A program made the position numbers and the translations under genes. Source: Gemmatimonadota bacterium (GTDB taxonomy: Bacteria > Latescibacterota > UBA2968 > UBA8231). Taken from it: DNA of 14,340 nucleotides. The notes beneath the pieces were generated by a model, which was not told the origin of the DNA, did no database searches, and saw only the letters and a program-made list of their open reading frames with translations. The stretch lies in contig JAPOYQ010000013.1 in NCBI GenBank assembly GCA_026706505.1, positions 1 to 14,340 of the forward strand. The letters run 5' to 3'. Each line of letters starts with the position of its first letter. Position 1 is the stretch's first letter. This document shows, piece by piece, positions 1 through 8,100 of the stretch.

Positions 1-738
1 CAGCATCGGCGCGTCCTTGATGCCCATGTCGCGCTTAAAGGCCGATTCCACCAAATCGCCTACCTGCGCACCGATGCCTGCGACGAGCAAAAGCCCCAGC
101 AGCGACGCCGTAGAAAAGGAGGGCAGCAAAAAGCCCAAGGGTATGGGCAGGGCGCTGCCGACCACGCCGCCAATGCACCCGATCCGCGTCTTATTAGGGC
201 TGATCGCCGGTGCCAGCTTGGCCCGGCCCCAAAACCGACCACTGAAGTACGCCCCGGAATCTGTGAGCCAGATGCAGAGAAAAAGCACGGCCACCAAGTG
301 GTGAGCCTCCTCGCCCCCACCCGCCGCCTGAAAAAGCAAAAGCGACGCACTACCCAAGACGCCGAAGAAGAACACGCCGCCCAATGTTAGAAAGGCGTTA
401 GCCGCATAGCGCTCTGTGCCCTGGAATAAGGCCCACACCACGACCAGCAAGATGGCCGCCATCAGCAACGCAACGAGGTCGTCGTCCATGCCCTGGCGCC
501 AGAAGTAGGTGCACAGACCCAAGACCAACAAGCTGCCCGGCAGGCGGATGGGTCGGTAGCCGGCCTCCTCTAAGATGTGGTGGTATTCCCACGAGCAGCG
601 CACGGCCACGGCTAACACCAAGAGGAAGATCCCCCAGCTAGCCCCTTCGACCAGCAGTAGGATCACCGGCACAAATACGATAGCCGCGAGGACGCGCTGC
701 CGCAGGCCGGAGGACTCTGCCGCGGTGTCAGCCGCCAA
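1..738 (-). CDS. cdsA: Phosphatidate cytidylyltransferase (CDP-diglyceride synthase), partial
   Basis: Membrane enzyme that turns phosphatidate and CTP into CDP-diacylglycerol, the precursor of anionic phospholipids. I translated the minus strand by hand; 246 codons are visible and the C-terminus lies beyond the left edge. Several hydrophobic segments are followed by GRFWGRAKLAPAISPNKT (nt 240-187) and the start of the CdsA signature, GDLVESAFKRDMGIKD (nt 60-13); both are family hallmarks. No ATG lies near the N-terminus. I chose TTG at 738 because AGAGG sits 4 nt upstream and the hydrophobic part follows at once; a TTG at 768 is possible. The start lies inside the end of uppS (11-bp overlap), so the two are probably translationally coupled, in the widespread uppS-cdsA order. 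Family call is certain; the exact start is not. Confidence 0.93.
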   Translation of the reverse strand, partial: MAADTAAESSGLRQRVLAAIVFVPVILLLVEGASWGIFLLVLAVAVRCSWEYHHILEEAGYRPIRLPGSLLVLGLCTYFWRQGMDDDLVALLMAAILLVVVWALFQGTERYAANAFLTLGGVFFFGVLGSASLLLFQAAGGGEEAHHLVAVLFLCIWLTDSGAYFSGRFWGRAKLAPAISPNKTRIGCIGGVVGSALPIPLGFLLPSFSTASLLGLLLVAGIGAQVGDLVESAFKRDMGIKDAPML

Positions 739-1534
739 AGCGCCTCTGTCGCTGTTGATAGGCGGCAATGGCTTCGTACAGGTGCTGGCGGCGAAAATCC
801 GGCCAATGCACGTCGCCGACGAAGCAAATTTCAGTATAGACCATTTGCCAAGGCAGGAAATTGCTCAGCCGCATTTCGCCGCTGGTGCGGATTAACAAGT
901 CTGGGTCGGGCAAGTCGGCTGTATAGAGGGAGCCGCTGATTTGTTCCTCGTCGATGTCTTCTGGGTCGAGCCGGCCAGCCGCCACTTCGGTGGCCAGCTT
1001 GCGGAAGGCATCGACGAGCTCGCTGCGGCCCCCGTAGTTGAGCGCCAAGTTGAGCTTGAGGCCGGTGTTGTCTTTGGTCTGAGCGAGGGCGTGCTCTAGG
1101 GCCAATTGGATGGTTGGCGACAATGCGTCGGTGCGGCCTATGGCGTTGAGCGATACGTTGTTTTCGTGGAGTTCCGATACTTCGTCGCGCAGCGACTCGT
1201 GCAGCCACTGCATCAGCTCTGCGACTTCTGCTTCGGGCCGGGACCAGTTCTCCGTCGAGAAGGTGTACAGGGTCAGTGCTTCAATTTGGAGTTGGCCGCA
1301 GGCGCGGACGATGTCACGCACGGACTCGCGGCCAAAGCGATGTCCTTCGGTCTTGGGTAGATTGCGCTCGACGGCCCAGCGCCTATCGCCGTCCATGATA
1401 ATGGCGATGTGTTGCGGCAGGTTCCCCTCGTCCTTGAGGCGCTGCTGGATGCGGAAATCCTCTTCGGGATTGAGGGGTTCTACTGGGTGGTATTCGCGTG
1501 GAGAAATTTCCAGCGGCAGCGCCTGAACACTCAT
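728..1534 (-). CDS. uppS: Isoprenyl transferase (undecaprenyl diphosphate synthase)
   Basis: 268-residue cis-prenyltransferase that condenses farnesyl diphosphate with isopentenyl diphosphate to make the lipid carrier for peptidoglycan and other envelope polymers; cytosolic or membrane-associated. Seen: IAIIMDGDRRWA (43-54) with the catalytic Asp48, GHRFG after it, FSTENW (92-97), and RTSGEMRLSNFLPWQ (216-230) for diphosphate binding, then WPDF. The length is slightly above the usual 230-260 because of an N-terminal extension of about 40 residues. The usual MDGNGRW reads MDGDRRW here, so the conserved Asn (residue 50) is Asp. The ATG at 1534 has no clear Shine-Dalgarno sequence; upstream is a 196-bp divergent gap shared with the folate gene. 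cdsA follows with overlap. Confidence 0.95.
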   Translation of the reverse strand: MSVQALPLEISPREYHPVEPLNPEEDFRIQQRLKDEGNLPQHIAIIMDGDRRWAVERNLPKTEGHRFGRESVRDIVRACGQLQIEALTLYTFSTENWSRPEAEVAELMQWLHESLRDEVSELHENNVSLNAIGRTDALSPTIQLALEHALAQTKDNTGLKLNLALNYGGRSELVDAFRKLATEVAAGRLDPEDIDEEQISGSLYTADLPDPDLLIRTSGEMRLSNFLPWQMVYTEICFVGDVHWPDFRRQHLYEAIAAYQQRQRRFGG

Positions 1535-1694
1535 AGCGTAAAAGAATGATTAGGTGGGTTTATGTGGCGGCTATTCACGGCCATTGTCGATAGATTTGAG
1601 CGCGTTTCGCCTTGAGAAAACAAGGCCGCGCGCATCTTGGTCAATCTAGGGGAAAGGCTCATATTCGTCAAGCAAGCCTAGGTGCCAGATGCGC

Positions 1695-1723
1695 TTGACG
1701 CCCTTTATAGGTGCCAGTATTAT
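1695..1723 (+). promoter_or_regulatory. Strong sigma70-type promoter, apparently leaderless
   Basis: TTGACG at 1695-1700, a 17-bp spacer, then TATTAT at 1718-1723 (5/6 matches to each consensus hexamer). The expected transcription start, about 7 nt after the -10 box, falls on or next to the ATG at 1731, so the mRNA should start with the start codon. No Shine-Dalgarno sequence precedes that ATG. It drives the 1731-3633 operon. Confidence 0.7.
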
Positions 1724-1730
1724 GTAATGT

Positions 1731-2312
1731 ATGAAGAAGGAGGCGACGCGCGCGCGCAAAGAACGGCTCAGAAAGCGCGTCCTAGCTGTGCGCATGGGTT
1801 TGGACCGCGACCAAGTGGAAGTCGGCGGGCAGGCCATACTAGAAAAGGTATTGGGGCTGGAGGCGTACCGCCGGGCCAAGCTCGTCCACACCTATGTCTC
1901 CAGCAAGGAAAACGAGGTCGATACCCGCGCGTTGATTTGCACTTGCTTAAATCAGGGCAAGCGCGTGGCTGTGCCGGTGGTGATGTCGGGCACAAAGACG
2001 CTGGCCCACGCGCTGATCGACGGCCTAGACCAGCTCGTCGTCGGCCCTTGGGGGCTGGCGCAGCCCGATCCGGCCGCGGCCACTTGGTTGCCCGCAGAAG
2101 CGCGGATCGAGTTGGTCGTGGTGCCGGGCCTCGCCTTTGACCGGCGCGGGCATCGCATCGGTTGGGGCGGCGGCTACTACGACCGCTTTCTGGCGCAAGT
2201 GCAAGCCGTCAAAATAGGGCTGTGCTACGACGCGCTAGTCCTAGACTGCATTCCCGGCGAGCCGCACGATGTGCCCGTGGACCTGGTCGTCGCCGAAACC
2301 GCCATTTACTAA
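1731..2312 (+). CDS. 5-formyltetrahydrofolate cyclo-ligase
   Basis: 193-residue cytosolic enzyme (5,10-methenyl-THF synthetase) that uses ATP to convert 5-formyl-THF to 5,10-methenyl-THF, returning stored or inhibitory folate to the one-carbon pool. Seen: the basic N-terminal helix typical of the family (residues 1-20), YVSSKENEVDT (55-65) for substrate binding, VVVPGLAFD (129-137) and the nucleotide-binding signature GWGGGYYDRFL (144-154). Length is normal. The ATG at 1731 is favoured because family members start with such a Lys/Arg-rich segment, and the promoter TTGACG-N17-TATTAT ends 7 nt before it; translation is therefore probably leaderless. The GGAGG inside codons 3-5 has no suitable downstream start. 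First gene of an operon with the NIPSNAP and Dus genes. Confidence 0.93.
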   Translation: MKKEATRARKERLRKRVLAVRMGLDRDQVEVGGQAILEKVLGLEAYRRAKLVHTYVSSKENEVDTRALICTCLNQGKRVAVPVVMSGTKTLAHALIDGLDQLVVGPWGLAQPDPAAATWLPAEARIELVVVPGLAFDRRGHRIGWGGGYYDRFLAQVQAVKIGLCYDALVLDCIPGEPHDVPVDLVVAETAIY

Positions 2313-2323
2313 GGAGGACTTGC

Positions 2324-2638
2324 ATGATCTACGAATTGCGCATCTACCGCTTTCACAAGGGAGCCGACAACAAGAAGAAATTCCGCGCCGGCTTTGCCAA
2401 GGCGCGCCGCTTTATGGACAAGTACGGCGTGACGTTTGTCGCTGCGTGGGAAAATCCCGACCGCGACGACGAGTTCATCTGGATTCGCGCCTTCCCCAAC
2501 GCCAGGGCCCGCGACAAGGCGATTGAAGCCTATTACGGCAGCCCAGAATGGGCTAAGATCGTCGATCAGATCCGGCCGCTAATCCGCCGGCGGGAGGTGC
2601 GAGTGATGAAAGCATTGCCCTACTCGACGTTAAAATAA
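2324..2638 (+). CDS. NIPSNAP family protein
   Basis: 104-residue protein opening with MIYELRIYRFHKG, the characteristic start of small bacterial NIPSNAP proteins. They have a ferredoxin-like alpha/beta fold of the dimeric alpha-beta barrel type and no settled biochemical role. It carries the usual Trp-rich middle (AAWENP, EFIWIRAF) and the YYGSPEW helix near residues 67-73. The start at 2324 is fixed by a perfect AAGGAGG at 2311-2317, the first bases of which overlap the preceding stop codon. No signal peptide or membrane segment, so cytosolic. It sits 11 nt after the folate gene, and its stop overlaps the Dus start as TAATG, so all three are co-translated. Its place between folate and tRNA-modification genes does not reveal its substrate. 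Confidence 0.85.
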   Translation: MIYELRIYRFHKGADNKKKFRAGFAKARRFMDKYGVTFVAAWENPDRDDEFIWIRAFPNARARDKAIEAYYGSPEWAKIVDQIRPLIRRREVRVMKALPYSTLK

Positions 2639-3633
2639 TGTTCCGCATCGGCCCAATAACCGCTGATCCCGGCATTCTGCTAGCGCCCATGGAGGATGTT
2701 TCCGAGCTACCGTTCCGCCTAATTTGCAGGGAGCTGGGAGCCGACATCGTCTATACCGAATTCGTCAATGCCGAGGGGCTGTTGCGCGAAGATCCCAACG
2801 GGCCGCGCCGCGCTTTTCGCAAGCTGCGCTTTGCAGAAGCCGAGCGGCCCTTGGCGATCCAGCTCTACGGCGCGGCCTCGCTGTCCATGGAGAAAGCTGC
2901 TGAGATCGCCAGCACGCAGCATCCAGACTTCATCGACATCAACTGCGGCTGCTGGGTGAGCAATGTGGCGCTGCGCGGAGCCGGGGCCGGGCTGCTGCGC
3001 GACTTGCCGCAGATGAAGGAGGTCGTCTCGCGCGTCATCGGCGCAACGCACCTGCCGGTGACCGTGAAGACGCGCCTCGGCTGGGACCAGCAGAGCATCC
3101 GCATCGTCGAGGTGGCCCAGATGCTCGAGGATCTGGGCGTGCAGGCGCTGGCCATTCACTGCCGCACCCGCGCGCAGGGCCACAAGGGCGCAGTGGACTA
3201 CGAGTGGATACCCAAAGTCAAGGCGGCGGTCTCCATACCGATCATTCTCAACGGCGACGTGACCTCGCCGCAGATGGTCAAAGATGCCTTCGACAGCACG
3301 GGGTGTGACGGGGTGATGATCGGTCGTGGTGCCATCCGCCACCCGTGGATTTTCCGCGAGTCCCAGCACTACCTAAGGACAGGTGCGCTCTGGCCCGAGC
3401 CAAGCTGGCAGGAGCGCGCCGAGCTGTGCCTCAAGCACCTGCGACTGGCCGTTGAGCACGACGGCCGGCAAGGGGCGCTGGTCGGCATGCGGCGCCACTA
3501 CGCCGGGTACTTTCGCGGTTTGCGCGGCGCGGCGCAGCTCAGAGCCGAGCTGGCCAGGTACAAGGAGCTAGATCCCTTGTTGGATCGCCTCGCGGAACTG
3601 CGCGACACTGATCCAGAGCGCCTCGCCGCCTGA
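2638..3633 (+). CDS. dusB: tRNA-dihydrouridine synthase (DusB-like)
   Basis: 331-residue FMN-dependent, NADPH-using enzyme that reduces specific uridines in tRNA. Seen in order: LLAPMEDVSELPFR (14-27, FMN phosphate end), LAIQLYG (72-78), DINCGC (100-105) with the catalytic Cys105, VTVKTRLGWD (141-150) with the FMN-contacting Lys144, IHCRTRAQ (173-180), ILNGDV (203-208) and MIGRGA (227-232). The TIM barrel is followed by the C-terminal helical tRNA-binding domain (from about 250). The region after the active-site Cys (WVSNVALRGAGAGLL) replaces the common CPxxK; spacing and the RGAGAGLL tail resemble Bacteroidetes DusB-type enzymes as I remember them. DusB versus another Dus subclass is not certain. 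Start overlaps the preceding stop by one base. Last gene of the operon. Confidence 0.92.
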   Translation: MFRIGPITADPGILLAPMEDVSELPFRLICRELGADIVYTEFVNAEGLLREDPNGPRRAFRKLRFAEAERPLAIQLYGAASLSMEKAAEIASTQHPDFIDINCGCWVSNVALRGAGAGLLRDLPQMKEVVSRVIGATHLPVTVKTRLGWDQQSIRIVEVAQMLEDLGVQALAIHCRTRAQGHKGAVDYEWIPKVKAAVSIPIILNGDVTSPQMVKDAFDSTGCDGVMIGRGAIRHPWIFRESQHYLRTGALWPEPSWQERAELCLKHLRLAVEHDGRQGALVGMRRHYAGYFRGLRGAAQLRAELARYKELDPLLDRLAELRDTDPERLAA

Positions 3634-3658
3634 TTCCCATTCCGCTGCAATTTTCGCT

Positions 3659-3696
3659 ATCGTCCCGTTTTAACTGGGTACGATCCATAGATTTTT
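3659..3696 (+). terminator. Possible rho-independent terminator after dus
   Basis: ATCGTCCC (3659-3666) pairs with GGGTACGAT (3676-3684) in an 8-bp stem with one bulged T and a 9-nt loop. A run of five T follows at 3692-3696, somewhat far (7 nt) from the stem. It lies 25 bp after the dus stop, as expected for the end of the folate-dus operon, but the stem is imperfect. Confidence 0.35.
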
Positions 3697-3699
3697 CCT

Positions 3700-3723
3700 A
3701 TTAATTACATAGTAATAATTAAT
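3700..3723. repeat. AT-rich inverted repeat upstream of the inositol synthase gene
   Basis: ATTAATTA (3700-3707) and TAATTAAT (3716-3723) are perfect 8-bp inverted arms separated by 8 nt. It lies in the AT-rich 164-bp gap before the GTG at 3798, about where an operator or UP element would be. A weak promoter-like pair, TTGCTC (3724-3729) and TACTTT (3746-3751) with a 16-bp spacer, follows. AT-rich palindromes arise easily by chance. Confidence 0.35.
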
Positions 3724-3797
3724 TTGCTCAATAAATAGAACCCTCTACTTTATCTTGCGGCTAATGACATAACTCTTCCATGCAAAAGGAGATACCT

Positions 3798-5111
3798 GTG
3801 AACCAACCCAAATCCATCGCCCCGGCCACGGGCAAACTCGGCGTCCTAATTCCCGGAATGGGCGCTGTGGCCACCACGGTTATCGCCGGCGTCGAAGCCA
3901 TCAAAGCCGGCATTGGCCAGCCCATCGGCTCGCTGACCCAAATGGGCACCATCCGCCTAGGCAAGCGCACTGAAGGACGCTCGCCGCTCATTAAGGACTT
4001 CGTGCCTTTGGCCGACATCGACAGCCTAGTCTTCGGCGGCTGGGACGTCTTCCCAGAAGACGCCTATGACTCGGCCATCCACGCTGGCGTCTTGGACAAT
4101 AGGTTGCTCGACCAGATCGCGGACCCGCTCAAGTCCGTCAAGCCGATGCCCGCGGTTTTCGACCGCAACTACGTGCGCCGCCTCGAAGGCTCCAATGTCA
4201 AAAGCGCCAAGAGCAAGTGGGATGCCGTGCTGGAAGTGCGCGAAGACATCCAGCGCTTCAAGGCCGACAACGGAATCGAGCGGCTGGTGATGATCTGGTG
4301 CGGCAGCACCGAGGTCTTCATGGAGCACCACGAAGTGCATAACGAGATTGAAAGCCTCGAAAAAGCCATCCAAGAAAACCACCCGGCCATTCCCCCGAGC
4401 ATGATCTACGCGTACGCCGCCCTACAGGAAGGCGTGCCCTTCCTAAACGGCGCGCCGAACTTGACCGTGGACGTCCCGGCCATGGTCGAACTGGCGCGGC
4501 AGAAGGGCGTGCCCATCGGCGGCAAGGACTTCAAGACCGGCCAGACCCTGATGAAGACCCTTTTAGCTCCTGGTCTCAAGGCGCGGATGCTCGGCGTACA
4601 GGGCTGGTTTTCGACCAACATCTTGGGCAATCGCGATGGCGAGGTGCTCGACGACCCCGATTCGTTCAAGACCAAGGAAGTCAGCAAGCTCGACGTGCTG
4701 GAGTTCATCTTGCAGCCCAACCTCTACCCCCAGCTCTACGGCGATATTTATCACAAGGTGCGGATCAACTACTATCCGCCGCGCGGCGACGAGAAAGAGG
4801 GTTGGGACAACATCGACATCTTTGGCTGGATGGGCATGCCCATGCAGATCAAGGTCGATTTCCTCTGCCGCGATTCAATTCTCGCCGCGCCGCTGGTTTT
4901 GGACTTGGTGCTGTTTGCCGACTTGGCGCAGCGCTCGGGAATGGCGGGGATTCAGGAGTGGCTCTCGTTTTACTTCAAAAGCCCGATGACCGCGCCCGAC
5001 CTCTACCCCGAGCACGACCTCTTCATCCAGCTAATGAAGCTCAAGAATACGCTGCGCTTCTTGCAGGGCGAAGATTTAATTACTCACTTGGGTCAAGAGT
5101 ACTACGACTAG
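3798..5111 (+). CDS. ino1: myo-Inositol-1-phosphate synthase
   Basis: 437-residue cytosolic NAD-dependent enzyme that isomerises glucose 6-phosphate to 1L-myo-inositol 1-phosphate. Seen: Rossmann loop GVLIPGMGAVATT (15-27), VFGGWDVFPEDAY (78-90), GAPNLTVD (218-225), the family signature GGKDFKTGQTLMKT (241-254) with active-site lysines, NILGNRDGEVL (274-284), YHKVRINYYPPR (318-329), IFGWMGMPM (341-349) and LCRDSILAAPL (356-366). It closely resembles the Bacteroidetes version from memory. I chose GTG at 3798 because AAAGGAGA (3785-3792) sits 5 nt upstream; the ATG at 3780 is in frame but would put that Shine-Dalgarno inside the gene. Its stop TAG shares the palindrome CTAG with the stop of the opposing regulator gene. 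The product could feed inositol lipids or a compatible solute; neither partner enzyme is in the window. Confidence 0.95.
   Translation: MNQPKSIAPATGKLGVLIPGMGAVATTVIAGVEAIKAGIGQPIGSLTQMGTIRLGKRTEGRSPLIKDFVPLADIDSLVFGGWDVFPEDAYDSAIHAGVLDNRLLDQIADPLKSVKPMPAVFDRNYVRRLEGSNVKSAKSKWDAVLEVREDIQRFKADNGIERLVMIWCGSTEVFMEHHEVHNEIESLEKAIQENHPAIPPSMIYAYAALQEGVPFLNGAPNLTVDVPAMVELARQKGVPIGGKDFKTGQTLMKTLLAPGLKARMLGVQGWFSTNILGNRDGEVLDDPDSFKTKEVSKLDVLEFILQPNLYPQLYGDIYHKVRINYYPPRGDEKEGWDNIDIFGWMGMPMQIKVDFLCRDSILAAPLVLDLVLFADLAQRSGMAGIQEWLSFYFKSPMTAPDLYPEHDLFIQLMKLKNTLRFLQGEDLITHLGQEYYD
5098..5111 (+). repeat. 14-bp direct repeat, copy 1 (end of ino1)
   Basis: AGTACTACGACTAG covers the last residues and the stop of the inositol synthase gene. 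An exact second copy, in the same orientation, is at 9064-9077, immediately before the stop codon of the SDR gene. The two copies bracket the whole regulator module. With one mismatch the match extends three more bases to the left. This could be a target duplication, a recombination core or a coincidence. Confidence 0.5.
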
Positions 5112-8100
5112 GAACTTTTAATACCCAACTTTCTCATTTTGCCGTACAGCGTCGAAGGCGGCACTCCCAGCAGAGCGGCCGCCCCTTGTGCTCCCTTGAC
5201 CCTCCAGTTGGTGGCGTTGAGTACTTTGAGAATATAACGGCGTTCAACTTCAAGCAGCGGCATTATTTCGTGGCCTTGAGAAACGGATAATGCCCTTCCT
5301 TTAAGGCCAAGAGTGGAGTCTGCCAGGTCAAAACCGCACTGCATGAGATCGGTCGTGCCGATTTGAGAGCCATTGCACGTTATTACTACCCGCTGGATGC
5401 AATGCTCCAGTTCCCGCACATTCCCCGGCCAATCATAGGCGTGCAGCATCTCCATAACCTCGGGACTCAAGGAGGCAGGTTCCTTGTCCAGATAGGCTGC
5501 CATGCGGTTCTTGAAAAACTCGACCAGGACCGGGATGTCCTCCCTGTGTTCGCGCAAGGGCGGGACGTACAGCGCAAAAAGCTGGAGGCGCGAATACAGC
5601 TCCGCGCGAAAAACACCGGCCTGTACCATCTTCTCCAAGTCGCGGCTAGTCGCGGCTACAATACGCGTCTGCGCGGTTAGTGTCTGGTCGCCACCAACCC
5701 GCTCAAACGTGCGCTCTGCCAATAAGCGCAGGATCTTGTCCTGCGTTTCCAACGGCATCTCGCCGATTTCATCCAAAAAGAGAGTGCCGTCTTTGGCTTG
5801 TTCCACCTTGCCTACTTTGCTAATAGCAGTATTAGCCCTCTCGTTTTCGCGACCAAAGAGTTCACTGTCGATCAACGCCTGGGATAAGGCCCCGCAGTTG
5901 ACATGTATAAAAGGGCCATTGCCATAGGCACTCAGCTCATGTAATGCCCGCGCCGCCGACCCCTTACCCACACCTGTTTCGCCTAGAATCAGTACGGTCA
6001 GATCGGTGGGAGCCACCTCCGTGAGTTTGGTTTGAAACTGGCGCAGGCCCTTAGTCTGTCCGATCCATTGGTTGCCCCCATAGAACGCGGCCCCCGGTTT
6101 TACCGCGAGCGGCACTTGCGCCGTTTCTGAGTAATTGAGGTCGCGATCTATCGCCCGGACTTGAAAGGTGTAGTCGCCCGGAGGCAGGTTTTGATAACAG
6201 GCCCGCAACTTCCGGGTAGCTGGACACCAGTCGGCGTCGTATCCCTGCAAGCGGTACTCATAGAGCATGTTGCGGGGATGGGTGGAAAAACTCAGGCCCT
6301 TGTACTCGAAGCCCACCGGCTGTCCCACCGTGGACAGGCAGACTCCCTCTACATTCTCATAGACCTGATCGGTGGTAACCCGGATAAGGCGAATCAAGGG
6401 CGGCGTTTGCCTTGGTCGATAGCGTATGATGGACCCCACGACCGTGCCCAACCAGAAGGTGCCGTCGCGATCTTCGAGGATGCGGCAAACCGATCCGATA
6501 TGGGGTGACTGGATGGCCTGGAAAAGCCGACCATCGTAGAGAGCTACACCCTTGTCTGTACCGATCCAGAGGTGGCCTCGCGCATCCTCCGACAAACAGT
6601 AGATGCGGTTACTCGGCAGCCCGTCTTCGGTGGTGAAGGAGCGAAAGCTGCGGCCATCAAAGCAACTGATACCGCCCCGCGTAGCAATCCATAGGTTGTC
6701 CTGGCGATCTACTAGCAAGTCGTTGACATGGTTGTCTATCAGGCCATCCTCAACCCCATACCATGTAAGACCCTCTTCAGGATGCCAGCGGGCGAAGCCG
6801 GTGCCGCTCGTGGGGCTATCTCTACTGGTCAAGTGGAAATAGATTTCGCCGTTGCGCGTGGCAAGCACCGTGCCAATGCGGCTGAACGGTGTTTTTTTAT
6901 TCTCCTCGGCAAAAATGGTTTGGCACTGCTCGCCCTGTTGGTACACGATCTTTAACGGGCTGGCCAAAAACTCTCTTCTTGTGCTTATGGTATAGTGTTC
7001 CCAATAGCCGAAAATGAATCGTCCTTCCCGGTCTTGCGTGATGCGGCTGATACCCCCTGCATCTAAATCAGCCGCTATGTTCTTTTTCTTTAGCTTCTGT
7101 CCTTCGTAGCGGAATAGACCATTGCCACCGCCAAACCACAGATGTCCCTCGAGGTCCTCGTAGATGGAGAAACAGTTGCCGATATTAGAGCCTTCCTCGG
7201 GAGCCACGAAGGTAAAGTGTTCGCCATCGAAGCGGGCGATGCTTTTGAAATTTTTGCTCTCACGGTTGAGATAAGGGGATGCATACCCAATCCATATATC
7301 ACCGTGCCGGTCTTGCGCGATCTGTGAGATTTCGCTCGGGGTTATAGATTCGTTCGCATGAAGGCCGAAAACGTTGATACTATGCGCATCGTACCGCCCG
7401 ACGCCGTTCCACGTGGCAAACCAAAACTGATCCTCGCGATCGTGGAACACGGCTTTGACCGCGGAATGGGGTAGGCCATCGGCCGCGGTAAATCGGCTGA
7501 ACCCGTCCTCGTCTTGGTAGAACACGCCACCCAAGGTGCAAAACCACATCCGACCTTCTCGGTCGCACATAGTGTAACGCAACCAAGGATTCGCACCGAT
7601 CTCAACAGCCGCCTGTAAGGTGCCATTGGCATAGAGCTGAAATCGGCCTTTCTCAATCCAACCGATCCACACCTTGCCGGTAGGGTCCTGGCCCACCGCA
7701 TAACTGGCCTCGGCTCGGGGAAATCCCTCTTCCTTTTCGTAACGGTGGAAAGAGTCGCCATCGTAGCGGATGAGATCCTTAAAGCCAAACCACAGGTGGC
7801 CTTGCGGGTCTTGGACGATGCCCCGACAAAAGGAAGGCCACGGAGAAGAAAAAAGCGGCTGGTGCTGTTGGAGGTAAAGCGGAGTCAGGTCGTGGAACGC
7901 CGTGCCGTCGTAATACCCCAAGGTCTCGGGGCCACCCAACCAGATACGGCCCTGACCATCCTCGTAGATAAACTGCACCCTACGGCCGGCAATGCCATCG
8001 TCCTCCAAAGGGTGGAAGCCTGCGCCGTCATACCAGCAGACCCCCTTTGAGGTCCCAAACCACAACCGCTCCTGACGATCTTGCTGAATAAAGAAGACTT

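Noticed and set aside
2719..3369. 216-residue open frame on the minus strand inside dus
   Set aside because: It lies wholly inside a well-supported Dus gene in a G+C-rich antisense frame, has no recognisable motif and no ribosome site.
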